Shown: positions 1 to 9,498, counted from the stretch's first letter. The stretch is 64,000 nt of DNA from Chitinophaga filiformis (GCF_900102545.1 NZ_FNBN01000001.1:123581-187580); one strand, 5' to 3'. Translations and numbers: made by a program. The notes: generated by a model from the sequence alone, not told the origin.

Positions 1-34
1 TAAAGAAAGACGAATAAAAAAAGTATAACACCCA

Positions 35-1162
35 ATGCAAACCAAAACCCGTAAAGTATTAAAACGAATCGGCACCGCCCTGATGTGGTTAGGGGTGCTG
101 GCGGGCTTTGTTGTCATCCTGGTAGCCGCAGTGAATGACAAGAATGATGGTAAATGCACAGGGATCGTTGTGAAATTGCAGGGAGACGAGGGCAACTTCT
201 TTATTGAGGAAAGAGATATCAAAGCACTGGTAGCAGACAAGGACATCAATCCTGTCGGCAAACGGATCAAGGATATTAATACAGCTAACCTGGAAAAGAT
301 CGTATCACGTGATCCCTGGGTAAAGAATGCAGAGATATTCCTTGACAATCAGCGCAAACTGAATATAAAAGTAACACAGCGTGAGCCGGTAGCGCGCATA
401 TTCACGGCGGCCGGCAACAGCTTTTACTTCGATACGGAAGGAGACCGGATTCCGGTATCTGCCCGTTACACCGCCCGGGTACCGGTGTTCACAGATTTCC
501 CCGCAGACTTTCCGGCAAATGCTGCAAAGTTGAAAGGAGCAGACAGCTCACTGGCGGCAGGAATTATGACCCTGGGCACCTATATCATGGAAGATCCCTT
601 CTGGTCTGCACAGGTAGAACAGGTAGTGATCACGCCGGCACGCGAATTTGAGATCATCCCGAAATTAGGCGATCATGTTATTGCCTTCGGCGAAGGAACC
701 GATGTAGAGAAAAAGTTCAGCAAACTGCTGGCGTTTTATAAAGAGGGACTGAATAAAGTGGGTTGGAATAATTACGCAAGGATTAATGTTGCTTATGAAA
801 ATGAGGTTGTATGTACAAGAAGGAACGGTGAGGAATTATCCAGGAAACTGGCAACTGCAGATAGTGCACGTAACGCCGGAGGGGATTCTGCCGCAAAGTT
901 CCTCATACACCACGATGAAATAACGCAAGCAGAAACAACATCGATGATGAAGAAGCAGGCAAAAGTGACGACACCTAAGCCGACGCAAGCTAAAGCCAAA
1001 GTGGCAACACCAAAGCAGGCGCAGGCCAAAGTAACATCTAAGCAGGCATCTTCAAAACCGAAAGTACAAAAGGTTACGGCAGCCGATAAAAAGGGGCCGA
1101 AAGCAGTGTATAAGCCGGTTAAAAAATCTGTCAACACAACAAAAAATAATAGAACGCCATGA
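35..1162 (+). CDS. ftsQ: Cell division protein FtsQ
   Basis: Bitopic inner-membrane divisome protein that links early and late division proteins. A short basic cytoplasmic N-terminus is followed by one membrane segment (about residues 14-34), a POTRA-like region (about 42-118, ending near the LNIKVTQREPVARI strand typical of FtsQ/DivIB) and a beta domain to about residue 280. The last ~75 residues are a low-complexity Lys/Ala/Thr/Pro/Gln tail rich in AKV and KQA motifs, unusual in length and basicity and predicted periplasmic. The stop overlaps the ftsA start by 4 bp (ATGA), so the two are translationally coupled. Position directly before ftsA-ftsZ supports the call. Only 34 bp of upstream sequence is in the window. 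Confidence 0.9.
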   Translation: MQTKTRKVLKRIGTALMWLGVLAGFVVILVAAVNDKNDGKCTGIVVKLQGDEGNFFIEERDIKALVADKDINPVGKRIKDINTANLEKIVSRDPWVKNAEIFLDNQRKLNIKVTQREPVARIFTAAGNSFYFDTEGDRIPVSARYTARVPVFTDFPADFPANAAKLKGADSSLAAGIMTLGTYIMEDPFWSAQVEQVVITPAREFEIIPKLGDHVIAFGEGTDVEKKFSKLLAFYKEGLNKVGWNNYARINVAYENEVVCTRRNGEELSRKLATADSARNAGGDSAAKFLIHHDEITQAETTSMMKKQAKVTTPKPTQAKAKVATPKQAQAKVTSKQASSKPKVQKVTAADKKGPKAVYKPVKKSVNTTKNNRTP

Positions 1163-2562
1163 ATCAGGAAGCTCCCATCATTGTAGGTCTCGATATTGGA
1201 ACTACAAAGATTGCTGCCATCGCAGGAAGAAAGAATGAATACGGGAAACTGGAAATCCTGGGATTTGGTAAAGCCCCATCTTTCGGTGTTCAGCACGGAA
1301 TGGTGCTGAATATTGATCAGACTATCAAGGCTATCCGCCAGGCCCTGGAAAACTGCTACGCTTCTAATCCGAATCTCGAGATCAATGAAGTATATGTTGG
1401 TATTGCCGGACACCACATCAAGAGTCTGCAGACTCGCGGTGACATCGTGCGCAGCGATACCGAAGCCGAAATTTCTCAGAAAGACATCGATCAGCTGATC
1501 AATGACCAATATAAAACTGTGATTCCCGCCAGTGATCAGATCATTGACGTGATACCACAACAGTATATCGTGGATAGCCTCCAGAACATCACCTACCCTA
1601 TCGGTATGTCAGGTGTAAAAGTGGGCGCCAACTTCCACATCATCACCGGCGACAAGAACGCTATCCGTAATATCAACCGTAGCGTGGAGAAATCCGGTCT
1701 GAAAATACATGACCTGGTACTGCAGCCACTGGCGTCTGCAGCAGCAGTAATGTGTGATATGGACTTCGAAGCAGGCGTTGCTATCGTAGACATTGGTGGT
1801 GGTACAACAGACCTCGCCGTGTTCTATGAAGGTATTCTGAAACACACAGCCGTGATCCCATACGGTGGTGAGAACATCACCAACGATATCAAAAACGGTC
1901 TGGGTGTACTGAAAACACAGGCAGAACAGATGAAAGTGCAGTTCGGTTATGCTTTGGCTGATGAAGCTAAGAATAACGCGTACATCACTATTCCTGGTCT
2001 GCGTGGACAAAGCCCGAAAGAGATTTCTGTAAAGAACCTGGCCCACATCATACAGGCACGTATGAGTGAGATCATGGACTTCGTGGTGTATCATCTGAAA
2101 CAGATCGGTATGGACAATAAGATGCTGAATGGCGGTATTATCCTGACCGGTGGAGGTTCCCAGCTGAAACATCTCATACAGTTAACTGAATATACAACCG
2201 GTGTAAGCGCACGTATCGGTTATCCGAACGAGCATCTGGCCAGCGGTCATATTGACGAACTGACCAAACCTATGTACGCTACCTGCGTTGGTCTCATCCT
2301 CAAAGGTTACAATGATTATGAGAATGACCGCAGAGCACTGGAAGAGAACTATGTAAAGATCAATACCAGCTACCTGGCAAAAGAACAGGCGGCAAAAGCG
2401 GCGCTGCAGGATGAAGACGCGTGGGAAGATGAAGAGCCGACCGTTGAGCAGATACAGGAAAGAAAAGCTAAAGAACGGAATGCTTCGCTGAAAACATTCC
2501 TGGACAGGATGAAGACAAAGATCATAGACATGTTCACGGAAGAGGAAGATGCGAAACTTTAA
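1159..2562 (+). CDS. ftsA: Cell division protein FtsA
   Basis: Actin-like ATPase that tethers FtsZ filaments to the membrane. The N-terminus has the phosphate-1 signature (VGLDIGTTKIAAI), the phosphate-2 motif VDIGGGTTDLAVF lies near residue 212, and an adenosine-type motif (GGIILTGGGSQLKHL) near residue 325. The extreme C-terminus (about 440-467: SLKTFLDRMKTKIIDMF) looks like the amphipathic membrane-targeting helix, preceded by an acidic linker. The length of 467 residues is somewhat longer than the E. coli protein, through this C-terminal linker. It is coupled to ftsQ by an ATGA overlap and followed after 144 bp by ftsZ. Confidence 0.95.
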   Translation: MNQEAPIIVGLDIGTTKIAAIAGRKNEYGKLEILGFGKAPSFGVQHGMVLNIDQTIKAIRQALENCYASNPNLEINEVYVGIAGHHIKSLQTRGDIVRSDTEAEISQKDIDQLINDQYKTVIPASDQIIDVIPQQYIVDSLQNITYPIGMSGVKVGANFHIITGDKNAIRNINRSVEKSGLKIHDLVLQPLASAAAVMCDMDFEAGVAIVDIGGGTTDLAVFYEGILKHTAVIPYGGENITNDIKNGLGVLKTQAEQMKVQFGYALADEAKNNAYITIPGLRGQSPKEISVKNLAHIIQARMSEIMDFVVYHLKQIGMDNKMLNGGIILTGGGSQLKHLIQLTEYTTGVSARIGYPNEHLASGHIDELTKPMYATCVGLILKGYNDYENDRRALEENYVKINTSYLAKEQAAKAALQDEDAWEDEEPTVEQIQERKAKERNASLKTFLDRMKTKIIDMFTEEEDAKL

Positions 2563-2706
2563 CAGGGTATTGTCGGTATATGGCGCAATTGTTGCAGCCA
2601 CAAACGATTTAAAAATCAAGTAATTAATAAAGGGATAATTAATAACGTAGAAAAGAATTGTGGGCATTATTAATTATACTAACTAACCCATAAAAGAGAT
2701 AGAGTC

Positions 2707-4398
2707 ATGATACATTTTGATCTTCCCAAAGAAAAATCTTCCATCATCAAGGTGATAGGCATTGGTGGTGGTGGGAGCAATGCGGTGAACCATATGTTCA
2801 ACCAACGCATTGAGGGTGTGAATTTTATCATCTGTAATACCGACGCACAGGCTATTGCAAACAGCCCCGTGCCTAACAAAATACAGTTAGGACCACACTT
2901 GACACAGGGACTGGGCGCAGGCGCCAATCCGCGCATCGGTGAACAGGCGACGGAAGAGTCCTTTGAAGAAATCAAAAAGATCTTGGAGGTGAATACCAAG
3001 ATGGCCTTCATTACTGCAGGAATGGGTGGTGGTACCGGTACCGGTGGCGCACCTATCATCGCACGTATATGTAAGGAGCTGGGTATTCTTACGGTGGGGA
3101 TTGTTACTACTCCTTTCTCTTATGAAGGGAAAAAAAGGATGGCGCAGGCAGATGAAGGTGTCAGCAGATTGAAAGATTATGTTGATACACTGCTCATCAT
3201 CTCTAATGACAAGCTTCGCCAGAAATACGGCGATCTGAAATTCAAAGCTGCCTTCGAAAAAGCAGATAACGTACTCGCTACCGCAGCAAAATGCATCACC
3301 GATGTGATCAACTCAACTGGTCAGATCAACGTGGATTTTGCGGACGTTTGTACTGTTATGCGTAATGGTGGTGTGGCCATCCTCGGTGCTGCTACTGCAG
3401 AAGGTGAAAACCGTGCACAGAAAGCAATCGAAGAGGCACTGACTTCTCCATTGCTGAATGATAACGACATCCGTGGTGCTAAATGGATCCTGATCAACAT
3501 TTCCTCTGCAGAAGGTGAGTTCGAACACACCCTGGATGAAATGGATACTATACAGGCATACGTTCAAAGCCAGGCAGGCGAGGATTGCGATGTGATCCTC
3601 GGTGTGGGCTATGACACTACCCTGGATCGTAAACTGGGCGTAACCATCATCGCGACTGGTTTTGAACAGAAACCGATCCAACAGGTAAAAATGACTCCAC
3701 AGGATCCTTCCCAGGAACAGCCTAAAATTGTAATGCAGCTGGGCCAAGATGGTGATGAAAAGAAAATGAATAATCAGCAACAGACATTATTCGTTGAACC
3801 AGCGGACCTGATGGCGCCCCGCCTGGTAGAACCTGTGGTTACCCAGCCTGCAACTACCTTCACTCCTCCTGCTCCTCAACAGCCGGAAAGGTTAAACTTT
3901 ACACTGAACGTTGAACCTTCTGCTGTGACTACCCAGCCAATGGCAGGATACGGTGCAGGTGTAAATGTTATACAACCTACTCCTGCAGCCGGTGGTTACC
4001 CTGCAGGTCCTGCATACATCTACATTGAGCCGGGAGGCAACACACCAACATCTCCGGATGTTCCGGAAATGAAAATGGTTTTCAGGGATGAAGATCAGGC
4101 ACCCGAAATACCTTCAGATATCCAACTGCAGGCTTTCGAAGAACAACTGGAAGAACAAAAACGCAAACAGGCTGAACGCGTGGCAAAACTGCGCAGCATC
4201 AGCTTCAACGTGAAAGGAATAGATAATAACACAGAAATGGAAAATGTTCCTGCCTACATCCGTCGTAATATCAACCTCGATAACGGCGCGGGATCAGCAG
4301 AAAACTTCTATTCTAACTATACTATTTCCGACGGTCAGAATAACCAGGCGGAAATTAATACGATTAATACCTTTTTAGATGGGAAAAAACCCGATTGA
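2707..4398 (+). CDS. ftsZ: Cell division protein FtsZ
   Basis: Tubulin-like GTPase that forms the Z ring. The GTP-binding signature GGGTGTG is at about residue 107, with the N-terminal glycine-rich GIGGGGSNAVNHM motif near residue 18 and the GTPase/T7 region (NVDFADVCTVM) near 205. The conserved core ends near residue 320. A long Pro/Gln/Thr-rich linker (about 330-500) leads to a C-terminal peptide VPAYIRRN at about residue 514, the expected FtsA-binding motif. About 40 further residues follow that peptide, which is unusual because it normally sits at the very end. At 563 residues it is much longer than the ~380 of E. coli. A strong hairpin terminator follows at 4438-4470. Confidence 0.96.
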   Translation: MIHFDLPKEKSSIIKVIGIGGGGSNAVNHMFNQRIEGVNFIICNTDAQAIANSPVPNKIQLGPHLTQGLGAGANPRIGEQATEESFEEIKKILEVNTKMAFITAGMGGGTGTGGAPIIARICKELGILTVGIVTTPFSYEGKKRMAQADEGVSRLKDYVDTLLIISNDKLRQKYGDLKFKAAFEKADNVLATAAKCITDVINSTGQINVDFADVCTVMRNGGVAILGAATAEGENRAQKAIEEALTSPLLNDNDIRGAKWILINISSAEGEFEHTLDEMDTIQAYVQSQAGEDCDVILGVGYDTTLDRKLGVTIIATGFEQKPIQQVKMTPQDPSQEQPKIVMQLGQDGDEKKMNNQQQTLFVEPADLMAPRLVEPVVTQPATTFTPPAPQQPERLNFTLNVEPSAVTTQPMAGYGAGVNVIQPTPAAGGYPAGPAYIYIEPGGNTPTSPDVPEMKMVFRDEDQAPEIPSDIQLQAFEEQLEEQKRKQAERVAKLRSISFNVKGIDNNTEMENVPAYIRRNINLDNGAGSAENFYSNYTISDGQNNQAEINTINTFLDGKKPD

Positions 4399-4437
4399 TC
4401 TATTCGGACGTTTGATTGTTTTTTAGTTGTGTTAAAG

Positions 4438-4470
4438 AAAAGTCCTCCGGTTCCCCGGGGGACTTTTTTT
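4438..4470 (+). terminator. Rho-independent terminator after ftsZ
   Basis: An 11-bp GC-rich stem (AAGTCCTCCGG pairing with CCGGGGGACTT, one G-T wobble) with a short TTCC loop is followed by seven T. It lies between the convergent ftsZ and DUF202 genes and may stop transcription from both sides. Confidence 0.85.
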
Positions 4471-4475
4471 ATCCG

Positions 4476-4856
4476 TTAAGCACTTTCTATAAGGTAAACT
4501 ATCAGGAATAAACTTACCAGGAATATAAATCCCGTCAGCAGGGTAATGAGCAGAGAAGAGTGACTATAAGTTCCGTCTGTCAGCTGTGCTTCCGTACGTT
4601 TGTAACGAATATAAGAGAACACTGTAGTAGCTGCCCCAACCGCCACCAATAATATACCTACGACAGCAGAATAGCCCCTGGAATGAACGGCATAATCCTT
4701 TCCAAGTACCAATGATATCTGCTTAACAAACAGCGAAAATTTGACCACTACAAAACCAAACGCCATGATCCCTATACTTGTTCTAGTCCATGCAAGTAAA
4801 GTACGCTCGTTTGCAAGATGGTCGCTCGGATTTCCTCTTTTTTGATCTTCTGCCAT
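4476..4856 (-). CDS. DUF202 family small inner-membrane protein
   Basis: A 126-residue protein of the YidH/DUF202 type. The N-terminal motif LANERTLLAWTRTSIGIMAFGFVVVKF is the family signature, and three hydrophobic segments (about 25-45, 63-83 and 100-122) suggest three membrane spans. Function of the family in bacteria is not established; a relation to stress or transport is only suggested. It is a single gene, convergent to ftsZ and divergent from the pirin gene, with about 100 bp between the two start codons. Confidence 0.8.
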   Translation of the reverse strand: MAEDQKRGNPSDHLANERTLLAWTRTSIGIMAFGFVVVKFSLFVKQISLVLGKDYAVHSRGYSAVVGILLVAVGAATTVFSYIRYKRTEAQLTDGTYSHSSLLITLLTGFIFLVSLFLIVYLIESA

Positions 4857-4949
4857 CAGGATTATTTTCTATAAAAGATAAACCAATTCCGCTTAAAATC
4901 ATCCACCACTTCCCCACATCTATCCATTCCCCACCCCCTCCCCTCTTCG

Positions 4950-4957
4950 TAAATTTG
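4950..4957 (+). promoter_or_regulatory. Candidate -7 box TAAATTTG of the pirin gene
   Basis: It exactly matches the Bacteroidetes -7 consensus TAnnTTTG and ends only 3 bp before the ATG at 4961. No TTTG -33 element is visible 19-20 bp upstream. If it is used, the transcript would start at or inside the start codon, so either the mRNA is leaderless or the match is chance. Confidence 0.35.
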
Positions 4958-4960
4958 CTT

Positions 4961-5824
4961 ATGCAAAAGACAGTAAACAAGGTTGTAAACAACCACCCGA
5001 TAAGCGGCTCTCTGAGCGATTATTACTTCTACAGTCCTTTGCCCTATCAGGACGGCAAAGCGACAGATCCATTCCTGTTATTACATCACCACGGACCAAT
5101 GACCTTACCACCTTTCAACAGTGGTATGCCTTTTGGCCCTCACCCGCATAGAGGCTTCGAAACAGTGACCTGGATTATCAGCGGACACGTAGTACATAAA
5201 GACTCTCACGGTTATCATAGCAGAATTGATGCAGGCGGCGTACAGTGGATGTCGGCAGCAAGGGGATTGATACATAATGAATATGTGGAGAAGTCCTTTA
5301 AGGAAGAAGGCGGAGACCTTGAGCTCTTACAGCTCTGGATCAATCTGCCAGCTAAATTGAAGATGAATCCGGCTAAATATACCGGCTTGCAGAAAAACGA
5401 TATTCCGGTAATAACTGCAGACAATGACAAGGTGCAAATAGCCGTCGCAGGAGGCAGCTGGAATGGTCATAAAGGCGCTATTAATTCCCTTACAGGGGTC
5501 AATGCAGCCCTGATCACCATGCAGCCTGATAGCAAGGCAGATATCAATGTGGCGGAGGGCAGGAATGTCTTATTTTATGTATTGCGGGGCAATGTAACTG
5601 TGAATGGCACAACAGCCGGAGACAGGTCGCTGGTGCTCTTTAATAACGACGGTGATACCATCAATATCACAACCAGCAGTGATGCCATTATCCTTTATTG
5701 TGATGGAGCGCCATTAAATGAGCCTGTTGCCTGGCATGGCCCTTATGTAATGAATACGCAAACCGAGATTATGGAAGCAATGAGAGATGAGCGTATGGGA
5801 AAATTTGGGTTCTATATAGACTAG
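4961..5824 (+). CDS. Pirin family protein
   Basis: A bicupin of the pirin family (287 residues from this start). The N-terminal cupin carries the metal ligands expected for pirins: His61 and His63 in FGPHPHRGFETVTW, and His105 and Glu107 in ARGLIHNEY. The C-terminal cupin spans about 180-287. Bacterial pirins include quercetin 2,3-dioxygenases and regulators of central metabolism; which applies here cannot be told. The reading frame is open further upstream to 4790, but that would overlap the divergent DUF202 gene, and residues after 4961 match the usual pirin N-terminus. It converges on kup with a shared terminator at 5831-5855. Confidence 0.88.
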   Translation: MQKTVNKVVNNHPISGSLSDYYFYSPLPYQDGKATDPFLLLHHHGPMTLPPFNSGMPFGPHPHRGFETVTWIISGHVVHKDSHGYHSRIDAGGVQWMSAARGLIHNEYVEKSFKEEGGDLELLQLWINLPAKLKMNPAKYTGLQKNDIPVITADNDKVQIAVAGGSWNGHKGAINSLTGVNAALITMQPDSKADINVAEGRNVLFYVLRGNVTVNGTTAGDRSLVLFNNDGDTINITTSSDAIILYCDGAPLNEPVAWHGPYVMNTQTEIMEAMRDERMGKFGFYID

Positions 5825-5830
5825 AAGTGA

Positions 5831-5855
5831 AAAGGCCAGCATAATGCTGGCCTTT
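5831..5855. terminator. Bidirectional terminator between pirin and kup
   Basis: Perfect 11-bp stem AAAGGCCAGCA / TGCTGGCCTTT with a 3-nt loop, between two convergent genes. The A and T flanks allow function on both strands. Confidence 0.8.
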
Positions 5856-5858
5856 CTA

Positions 5859-7814
5859 TTAAGAATGTATGATCCGTCGTAATTGCAGGTTCGTGACAGG
5901 CGACACAACCAGCGGATATTTTTCAATCGTTACGTAGCTGGAATCCAGTCCAAAACCACGCTCTTCCGATAAGCTGATCTTCTTCAGGAAGAAGTACATA
6001 CGCATTACCAAACGCTCGTAAAGCGGCAGGTCATTATCATGCGAAAGGAATTTCTCCATTACGATAAACTGGAAGTCCCCTACTACATTGTTCTTACTCA
6101 GAGATTCATAGCGGCTGGTGATGTTCACTTCCTTATTACGCACCATGTCTTCCACCACCATACGGAACATCAGGTTAATACGCTGCTCCACTTTAAAGCC
6201 CAGTCTGAATTCCACTCTGATCACCTCATTCGGAATGATCGTCTGTACGGAATATTCACTCAGGTAAGGCTCATCCACAACATCTACGTGTACAAACCAG
6301 TATATATCTGCCCTTTTAGGCTTCTTATTCAGGATAGAATAAATGATCTTATGTTCAATCTCCTTCGGATTGTCAGCACTACTCATATAAACCAGGTGAG
6401 TGGCATATTTAGGGATGGTGCTGTCATTACTCAGCTCCTGGATCACCGGAAGATGGTCTTCCAGCCTTACAAATTCCACGTAACGGTTCTTGATCTTCCT
6501 GGATTTGAACCATACCATCATGACCAGGAAGAGGATCCCAGCCACTATTACGGTCACATAACCGCCATGCATGAATTTCACCAGGTTGGCAAAGAGGAAA
6601 GAGAACTCAATAGTAAAATAGATAACCAGGTAGATCAGTATCAGGCCAAGCCGGACCCTCCGCGTATATAAATAAAAGGCAAACAGGCAGGACGTCATCA
6701 GCATACAGATGGTGATGGACAATCCATAGGCCGCTTCCATGGAGCTGGACTCCTTAAATATCAGTACAATAGCTACACAACCTACAAACAGCATGGTGTT
6801 GATACCAGGTATATATAGCTGTCCACGCTCTTCGGTAGGATAGTTGATCTTTAATTTAGGCCAGAGGTTCAGACGCATAGCTTCTGAAATGAGGGTAAAA
6901 GACCCGGATATCAGTGCCTGGCTGGCGATAATGGATGCCAGGGTGGCAATCAATACTCCGAAGATGACAAACCACTCAGGCATGATAGCGAAGAATGGGT
7001 TCTGGTCTTTAGGGATGATCTGTCCTTTCTGGGTGAGTAACCAGGCGCCCTGACCAAGATAGTTCAGGATCAGACAGGCCTTTACAAAGATCCAGGATAT
7101 CCGGATATTCCCTTTACCACAGTGCCCCAGGTCGGAATACAGGGCTTCTGCCCCGGTGGTACACAGGAATACCGCTCCTAATATCATAAACCCACGAGGG
7201 TAGGTAGTTAACAGTTCGATAGCATAATGAGGGCTGAATGCTTTGAAGATAGCAACATCGTCCACGATGTGCGACAGTCCCAGCACACCCAGCATAGAAA
7301 ACCAGATCACCATGATAGGGCCAAACAATTTACCGATAGATACGGTACCAAATTGCTGTACTACGAACATGGCGGTGATAATGGTCAGTACAATCTTTAC
7401 AATAGTAAACTGGCTGAGGTCTTTAAATACTTCCAGGGTTCGCAAACCTTCTATAGCAGAGGTAACAGTGATGGGTGGGGTAATGATCCCGTCGGCGAGG
7501 AGGGCAGCCCCTCCTATCATCCCGAAGATAACGGCCCATTTGGCATGCCGTCTGACCAATGCATATAATGAAAAAATCCCGCCTTCACCTTTGTTATCGG
7601 CCCGAAGTGTCAGGATCACATATTTAATAGTCGTTTGTAACGTTAGGGTCCAGATGATACAGGATATAGCACCGATAACCAGCAGGTCGCTTACAGGGTT
7701 ATTGCCTACAATTGCCTTGAAAACGTATAACGGAGAGGTTCCAATATCACCGTAGATAATACCCAAAGCTACTACTAAACCGGCCAGGCTTACCCTGTTA
7801 ATGTCTTTTCTCAC
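5859..7814 (-). CDS. kup: Kup-type potassium uptake protein
   Basis: Proton-coupled K+ uptake permease of the inner membrane (651 residues, usual length). The N-terminal family signature GIIYGDIGTSPLYVF is present, about twelve hydrophobic segments occupy residues 10-450, and a ~200-residue cytoplasmic domain follows. The start codon is GTG at 7814; no in-frame ATG is available nearby. A good promoter lies at 7843-7874, leaving a leader of about 20-28 nt. It is a single gene, convergent with the pirin gene. Confidence 0.94.
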   Translation of the reverse strand: MRKDINRVSLAGLVVALGIIYGDIGTSPLYVFKAIVGNNPVSDLLVIGAISCIIWTLTLQTTIKYVILTLRADNKGEGGIFSLYALVRRHAKWAVIFGMIGGAALLADGIITPPITVTSAIEGLRTLEVFKDLSQFTIVKIVLTIITAMFVVQQFGTVSIGKLFGPIMVIWFSMLGVLGLSHIVDDVAIFKAFSPHYAIELLTTYPRGFMILGAVFLCTTGAEALYSDLGHCGKGNIRISWIFVKACLILNYLGQGAWLLTQKGQIIPKDQNPFFAIMPEWFVIFGVLIATLASIIASQALISGSFTLISEAMRLNLWPKLKINYPTEERGQLYIPGINTMLFVGCVAIVLIFKESSSMEAAYGLSITICMLMTSCLFAFYLYTRRVRLGLILIYLVIYFTIEFSFLFANLVKFMHGGYVTVIVAGILFLVMMVWFKSRKIKNRYVEFVRLEDHLPVIQELSNDSTIPKYATHLVYMSSADNPKEIEHKIIYSILNKKPKRADIYWFVHVDVVDEPYLSEYSVQTIIPNEVIRVEFRLGFKVEQRINLMFRMVVEDMVRNKEVNITSRYESLSKNNVVGDFQFIVMEKFLSHDNDLPLYERLVMRMYFFLKKISLSEERGFGLDSSYVTIEKYPLVVSPVTNLQLRRIIHS

Positions 7815-7842
7815 GAAAATATGTATTTAATAAAAAAGCCAC

Positions 7843-7874
7843 CAAAGTTAGGTGGAATTGCGCAGATGTACAAA
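7843..7874 (-). promoter_or_regulatory. Bacteroidetes-type promoter of kup
   Basis: Read on the minus strand it is TTTG, 20 bp, TAACTTTG, matching the -33 TTTG and -7 TAnnTTTG consensus. It lies 28 bp upstream of the GTG start. Confidence 0.7.
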
Positions 7875-7893
7875 TATCAAAAAATACGCTTAT

Positions 7894-7927
7894 AAAAAAA
7901 CCCCGTCTCGTTTTACACGAGACGGGG
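7894..7927 (-). terminator. Terminator after the OmpA-like gene
   Basis: Perfect 10-bp stem CCCCGTCTCG / CGAGACGGGG with a 7-nt loop; on the minus strand it is followed by seven T. The same core CCCGTCTC/GAGACGGG recurs in terminators at 13406-13439 and 20941-20977. Confidence 0.9.
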
Positions 7928-7953
7928 CCTTATATCTTCTTAGTGAGACACTA

Positions 7954-9498
7954 TTAGTTAGCTGGAGCTAAATCAACAGTTGAAGACTCACCAGGAGTGT
8001 TTTGTTTGATGAAGCGACCGCGATCGATACCTTGTTTATCAGCCAGGTAGTCGATAACTGCATCTACTCTTCTGCTGCTCAGGTCAACACCACCTTTCTT
8101 ACCTTTAGCACCAGCGTGGCCGGTAACCAGGATGTTACAAGATGGGTTAGCTTTCAGTGTGCTTGCAACGCTTGCCAGAACAGCTTCGTTGTCAGTAGCA
8201 ACTTTAGTAGAGCTACCTTTGAAGCTTACGCTAGGCAGAACCAGTGTGTTACAAGCTGTTTGTTGTACCATATTTTTGCAGCACTCAGGATCTGGGCATT
8301 TACCAACACCATCAGCGTCAACTGGCTGGCAGTAAGTTGGAGTAACCAGTTGTTTATCCTTGAAGTCAGGAACACCGTCACCATCAGTATCTTTAGCTAC
8401 ACCGTGAACATCAACTGGAGCACCAGCTGGTGTGTTAGGCTCACGATCAAACTGGTCAGTAACACCATCACCATCAGCATCAGGCAGTACCGGAGTAGGC
8501 AGCTTCATGTGACGAGGAGCGCTCAGTTCGTTGTAAGCGTAGTTCAGCGGATTTACCCACCATAATGGCTCAACGCGTTTAGCGGAGTTACCCAGGTTGA
8601 AGTTCAGACGAATGCTGGTATAGCTGAACGCATCTTTGTGACTGGTGTATGGAGAGGAATAACCGTCCAGATAGTCATCAAAGTACAGAGTATATTTCTC
8701 TTCGATACCGATGTTGAAACGTTTAGAAATTCTGTAAGCGATACCGGTACCGAAATCAGCACCATGACGCCACATTTGGTTGTCGTTCTTACGACCGATG
8801 TTAGCTCTGTTACCCTGAGATGGAGCGTTCTGCTCGTAATCACCGTCTAACAGGTTTTTCAGCTGATCCTTGATGTCTTTACGAGGAGCAGAGAAGTTAA
8901 TGCTGCTGTAGTTGTAAGCTGCACTACCGTTCAACGCATCAACGTCAACGTCGATCAGACCAAGGCTGTAACCACCGAATACATACCAGTTGATCTTAGG
9001 CTGTGCCTTGTAGAACAGGATGTTGCTCAGAGAAGCCATCAGGTCAAAAGACAGCTGGTGGGTAGCAGTTTTATAGTTAGCTACGATCAGACCGTTGTTA
9101 GCTGCTGCGGTTGCTGCCCATGCATTGCTACCAGTGGTGATCGCTGGCCTTAATCTGTAATCCAGACCTTTATCGAAGGAACCGGTATACTCAGCTCTGA
9201 TCGAGATAGTATGACCCAGAGATTTTCTCAGGGAAACACCACCACCAAAACCAGGTCTAGCTGGAATAGTACCGTTGATCAGGTGCAGACCACCATGGAA
9301 ACCTAATTCCCACATATCGCGAGGTTTCGCAGGGAAATCATACTGATGGTTGGAAAAGTTGTTCTGTTGGGCCTGTCTTGACGCTGGTACTTTACTTGAA
9401 TCCAGGGCATCATAAACAGGGGTAACTTGTGCAAAACTGGAGGACGCCGCTAGGAGACTCATAGCGCCTGCCAGTAATAAGTACTTTTTGCTTGCCAT
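7954..9498 (-). CDS. OmpA family outer-membrane protein with calcium-binding repeats
   Basis: A 514-residue exported protein with a signal peptide (about 1-23, ending SSSFAQ), an N-terminal beta-barrel-like region (about 60-310), an Asp-rich stretch of thrombospondin type-3-like repeats (DADGDGVTDQFD, DTDGDGVPDFKD) and a C-terminal OmpA domain. A cysteine-rich segment (CQPVDADGVGKCPDPECC) links repeats and OmpA domain. In the OmpA domain the usual GHTD motif reads GHAG (Gly463 where the peptidoglycan-binding Asp is expected), while the following SSRR arginines remain. It probably anchors the outer membrane to the wall, but the Asp loss makes tight binding uncertain. It has its own promoter (9557-9587) and terminator. 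Confidence 0.88.
   Translation of the reverse strand: MASKKYLLLAGAMSLLAASSSFAQVTPVYDALDSSKVPASRQAQQNNFSNHQYDFPAKPRDMWELGFHGGLHLINGTIPARPGFGGGVSLRKSLGHTISIRAEYTGSFDKGLDYRLRPAITTGSNAWAATAAANNGLIVANYKTATHQLSFDLMASLSNILFYKAQPKINWYVFGGYSLGLIDVDVDALNGSAAYNYSSINFSAPRKDIKDQLKNLLDGDYEQNAPSQGNRANIGRKNDNQMWRHGADFGTGIAYRISKRFNIGIEEKYTLYFDDYLDGYSSPYTSHKDAFSYTSIRLNFNLGNSAKRVEPLWWVNPLNYAYNELSAPRHMKLPTPVLPDADGDGVTDQFDREPNTPAGAPVDVHGVAKDTDGDGVPDFKDKQLVTPTYCQPVDADGVGKCPDPECCKNMVQQTACNTLVLPSVSFKGSSTKVATDNEAVLASVASTLKANPSCNILVTGHAGAKGKKGGVDLSSRRVDAVIDYLADKQGIDRGRFIKQNTPGESSTVDLAPAN

Noticed and set aside
793-1560. 255-codon minus-strand frame across ftsQ and ftsA
   Set aside because: It lies opposite two well-supported division genes, and its product has no recognisable domain.
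4790-4960. Upstream extension of the pirin frame
   Set aside because: It would overlap the start of the divergent DUF202 gene, and the extra 57 residues do not look like a pirin N-terminus.
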